Shown: positions 4,145-5,197 of the stretch, piece by piece
Layout: each line of letters opens with the position of its first letter
Numbering within the stretch: the first letter of the stretch is position 1
NCBI GenBank assembly: GCA_050701635.1
Contig: JBOGDF010000377.1
Coordinates: forward strand, 1 to 5,197
DNA length: 5,197 nucleotides
Source of the DNA: WHSM01 sp050701635
GTDB taxonomy: Bacteria > Actinomycetota > Actinomycetes > Mycobacteriales > Micromonosporaceae
Direction of reading: 5' to 3'
Program-made: the position numbers and the translations under genes
The notes under the pieces: model-generated
The model's database searches: none
The model's input: only the letters and a program-made list of their open reading frames with translations
What the model was told of the DNA's origin: nothing

Positions 4145-5188
4145 ATGACAATGCAGCAGCAGGTCGTACCCCCGGCGGTGGAGTCGGTGGCAGAGGCTGA
4201 CGCTGGCCAGCGGACCGTGCCCTGGGTGCTCGCCGTGATCACCGCGTTGGCGGGGATCCTCGCGGCCAAGTCGCTGCTCAGCGACTGGGTGATCGGCCGC
4301 GTGTACGTGAACCCGCTCAAGAACGACGAGCTGCACCACGACTTCGGCTACTTCGGAGCCCGCGGCGTCGGCTTCGCCGTCGGGCTCGTGGTGCTGCTGG
4401 TGCTGGTCGGGTTGGCGCTGTGGCGGACCGGGCGGCTCCGGAGCTGGCTGGCGTACGCCGCCGTGGCGCTCACCGGGCTGCTGCTGGTCGACTTCCTGCT
4501 GATGGTGCTGGCGGTGGACGAGCTGCGCGCCGAGGCGGCCGGCACCGTGGTGAACCTGCAGAACGAGCTGCGGGCGCGGGGCGAGGTGCCCGAGGGGCTC
4601 GGTCTCGACATCGCCACCCAGGGCCTGTACGTCGGCGCCTTCGCCGCGCTGCTGCTCGGGTTGGTGGCGCTACAGCTGCCGCGCCCCCGCTCGGGGCCCT
4701 GGATCCAGGCCTGGTGCGGGGCGGTGCTCGGGTTGGCGGCGCTGCCGGTGCCGTGGGTGCGGTCGTGGGTGAGCTTCGAATACCGGCTGGACGTACGGGA
4801 CACCTGGCTGTGGTCGCTGGGCGCGCCGGGGATCGGGCTGATCCTGGGGCTGCTGGTGCTGATGGCGCTGACCGTGGTGACGCTGCGCGCCCCCGGGTAC
4901 GCACGGTGGCGCTGGGCGCTGGGTGTCGCCGGGCTCGGCATCCTGTTGTTCCTCGGTGCGGTGATCGCGGAGACCGACGCGCTGCAGGCCGTGCACGACG
5001 TACGGCGGTCCTCTGACGTGGCACTGCTGGACGCCAAGACCACCGGCATGGCAGGGCTGTTCGGCACCGGCGTGGTGCTGCTCACCCTGGCGGCGGCGCG
5101 CGCCTTCTGGTGGGGCCGCGAGGAGGTCGCCCCGGCCGAGTCCGACGACCGCTGGCTGCCCGGCCGGCTGGCCGCCCGCCGCGACTGA
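4145..5188 (+). CDS. Eight-span integral membrane protein of unknown function with duplicated four-span halves
   Basis: I do not recognise the family. The 347-residue product has about eight hydrophobic segments, near residues 25-43, 74-93, 101-124, 160-178, 186-203, 224-248, 256-275 and 301-322. Arg-rich short loops (94-100, 179-183, 248-256) and the Arg-rich C-terminus alternate with longer, more acidic loops (44-73, 125-159, 204-223, 276-300). By the positive-inside rule, both termini are cytoplasmic. The two halves resemble each other. FGARGVG at 70-76 matches LGAPGIG at 225-231, and both are followed by a GL-rich helix. LDxxTxG at 154-160 matches 295-301, and each half has a Trp (W48, W208) after its first helix. 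This suggests an internal duplication, as seen in some transporters and channels, but no transport motif is visible. Start choice rests on AGGAG at 4136-4140. It is probably transcribed separately from ygfZ, or by readthrough across the 107-base gap. Confidence 0.85.
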   Translation: MTMQQQVVPPAVESVAEADAGQRTVPWVLAVITALAGILAAKSLLSDWVIGRVYVNPLKNDELHHDFGYFGARGVGFAVGLVVLLVLVGLALWRTGRLRSWLAYAAVALTGLLLVDFLLMVLAVDELRAEAAGTVVNLQNELRARGEVPEGLGLDIATQGLYVGAFAALLLGLVALQLPRPRSGPWIQAWCGAVLGLAALPVPWVRSWVSFEYRLDVRDTWLWSLGAPGIGLILGLLVLMALTVVTLRAPGYARWRWALGVAGLGILLFLGAVIAETDALQAVHDVRRSSDVALLDAKTTGMAGLFGTGVVLLTLAAARAFWWGREEVAPAESDDRWLPGRLAARRD

Positions 5189-5197
5189 CCGCCGCCG

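Overview
The window is about 5.2 kb of very GC-rich, gene-dense DNA with GTG starts, 4-base GTGA gene overlaps and GC-ending codons, which points to a high-GC actinobacterium. A strong over-use of the tetramer GTAC, and the gene set, make a Micromonosporaceae-like genome my best guess (inference; no marker gene here proves it). It looks like conserved chromosomal housekeeping sequence. I see no insertion sequence, phage gene, CRISPR array, tRNA or rRNA.

Layout. Positions 103-1571 form a probable plus-strand operon of three genes. The first encodes an exported or membrane-anchored protein with four cysteines (103-915). The second encodes a 32-residue single-span membrane peptide (919-1017). 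The third encodes a nitrobindin/FABP-family heme-binding beta-barrel protein (1014-1571). A convergent minus-strand gene (1605-2444) encodes a PLP fold-type IV enzyme, probably aminodeoxychorismate lyase (PabC) of folate synthesis. A short GC-rich stem-loop (1572-1599) separates the convergent pair. A 106-bp divergent intergenic region (2445-2550) holds a -10-like hexamer for each direction, each 7 bases from its start codon. Between them lies a perfect 12-bp inverted repeat.

To the right, a Fur-family metalloregulator whose histidine pattern resembles the nickel regulator Nur (2551-2997) overlaps a YgfZ-type folate-binding Fe-S protein gene (2994-4037). After a 107-bp gap comes an eight-span membrane protein of unknown function built from two related four-span halves (4145-5188).

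How the parts may fit together. PabC feeds folate synthesis, and YgfZ is a tetrahydrofolate-linked Fe-S maintenance protein. The Fur/Nur-type regulator senses metal, and nitrobindins bind heme and handle NO or peroxynitrite. The centre of the window therefore reads as a small metal, Fe-S, reactive-species and folate cluster. As I remember it, Mycobacterium tuberculosis Rv0811c-Rv0812-Rv0813c has the same order without the Fur gene. The least explained parts are the two uncharacterised envelope proteins, both apparently internally duplicated, the tiny membrane peptide, and the inverted repeat in the divergent promoter.
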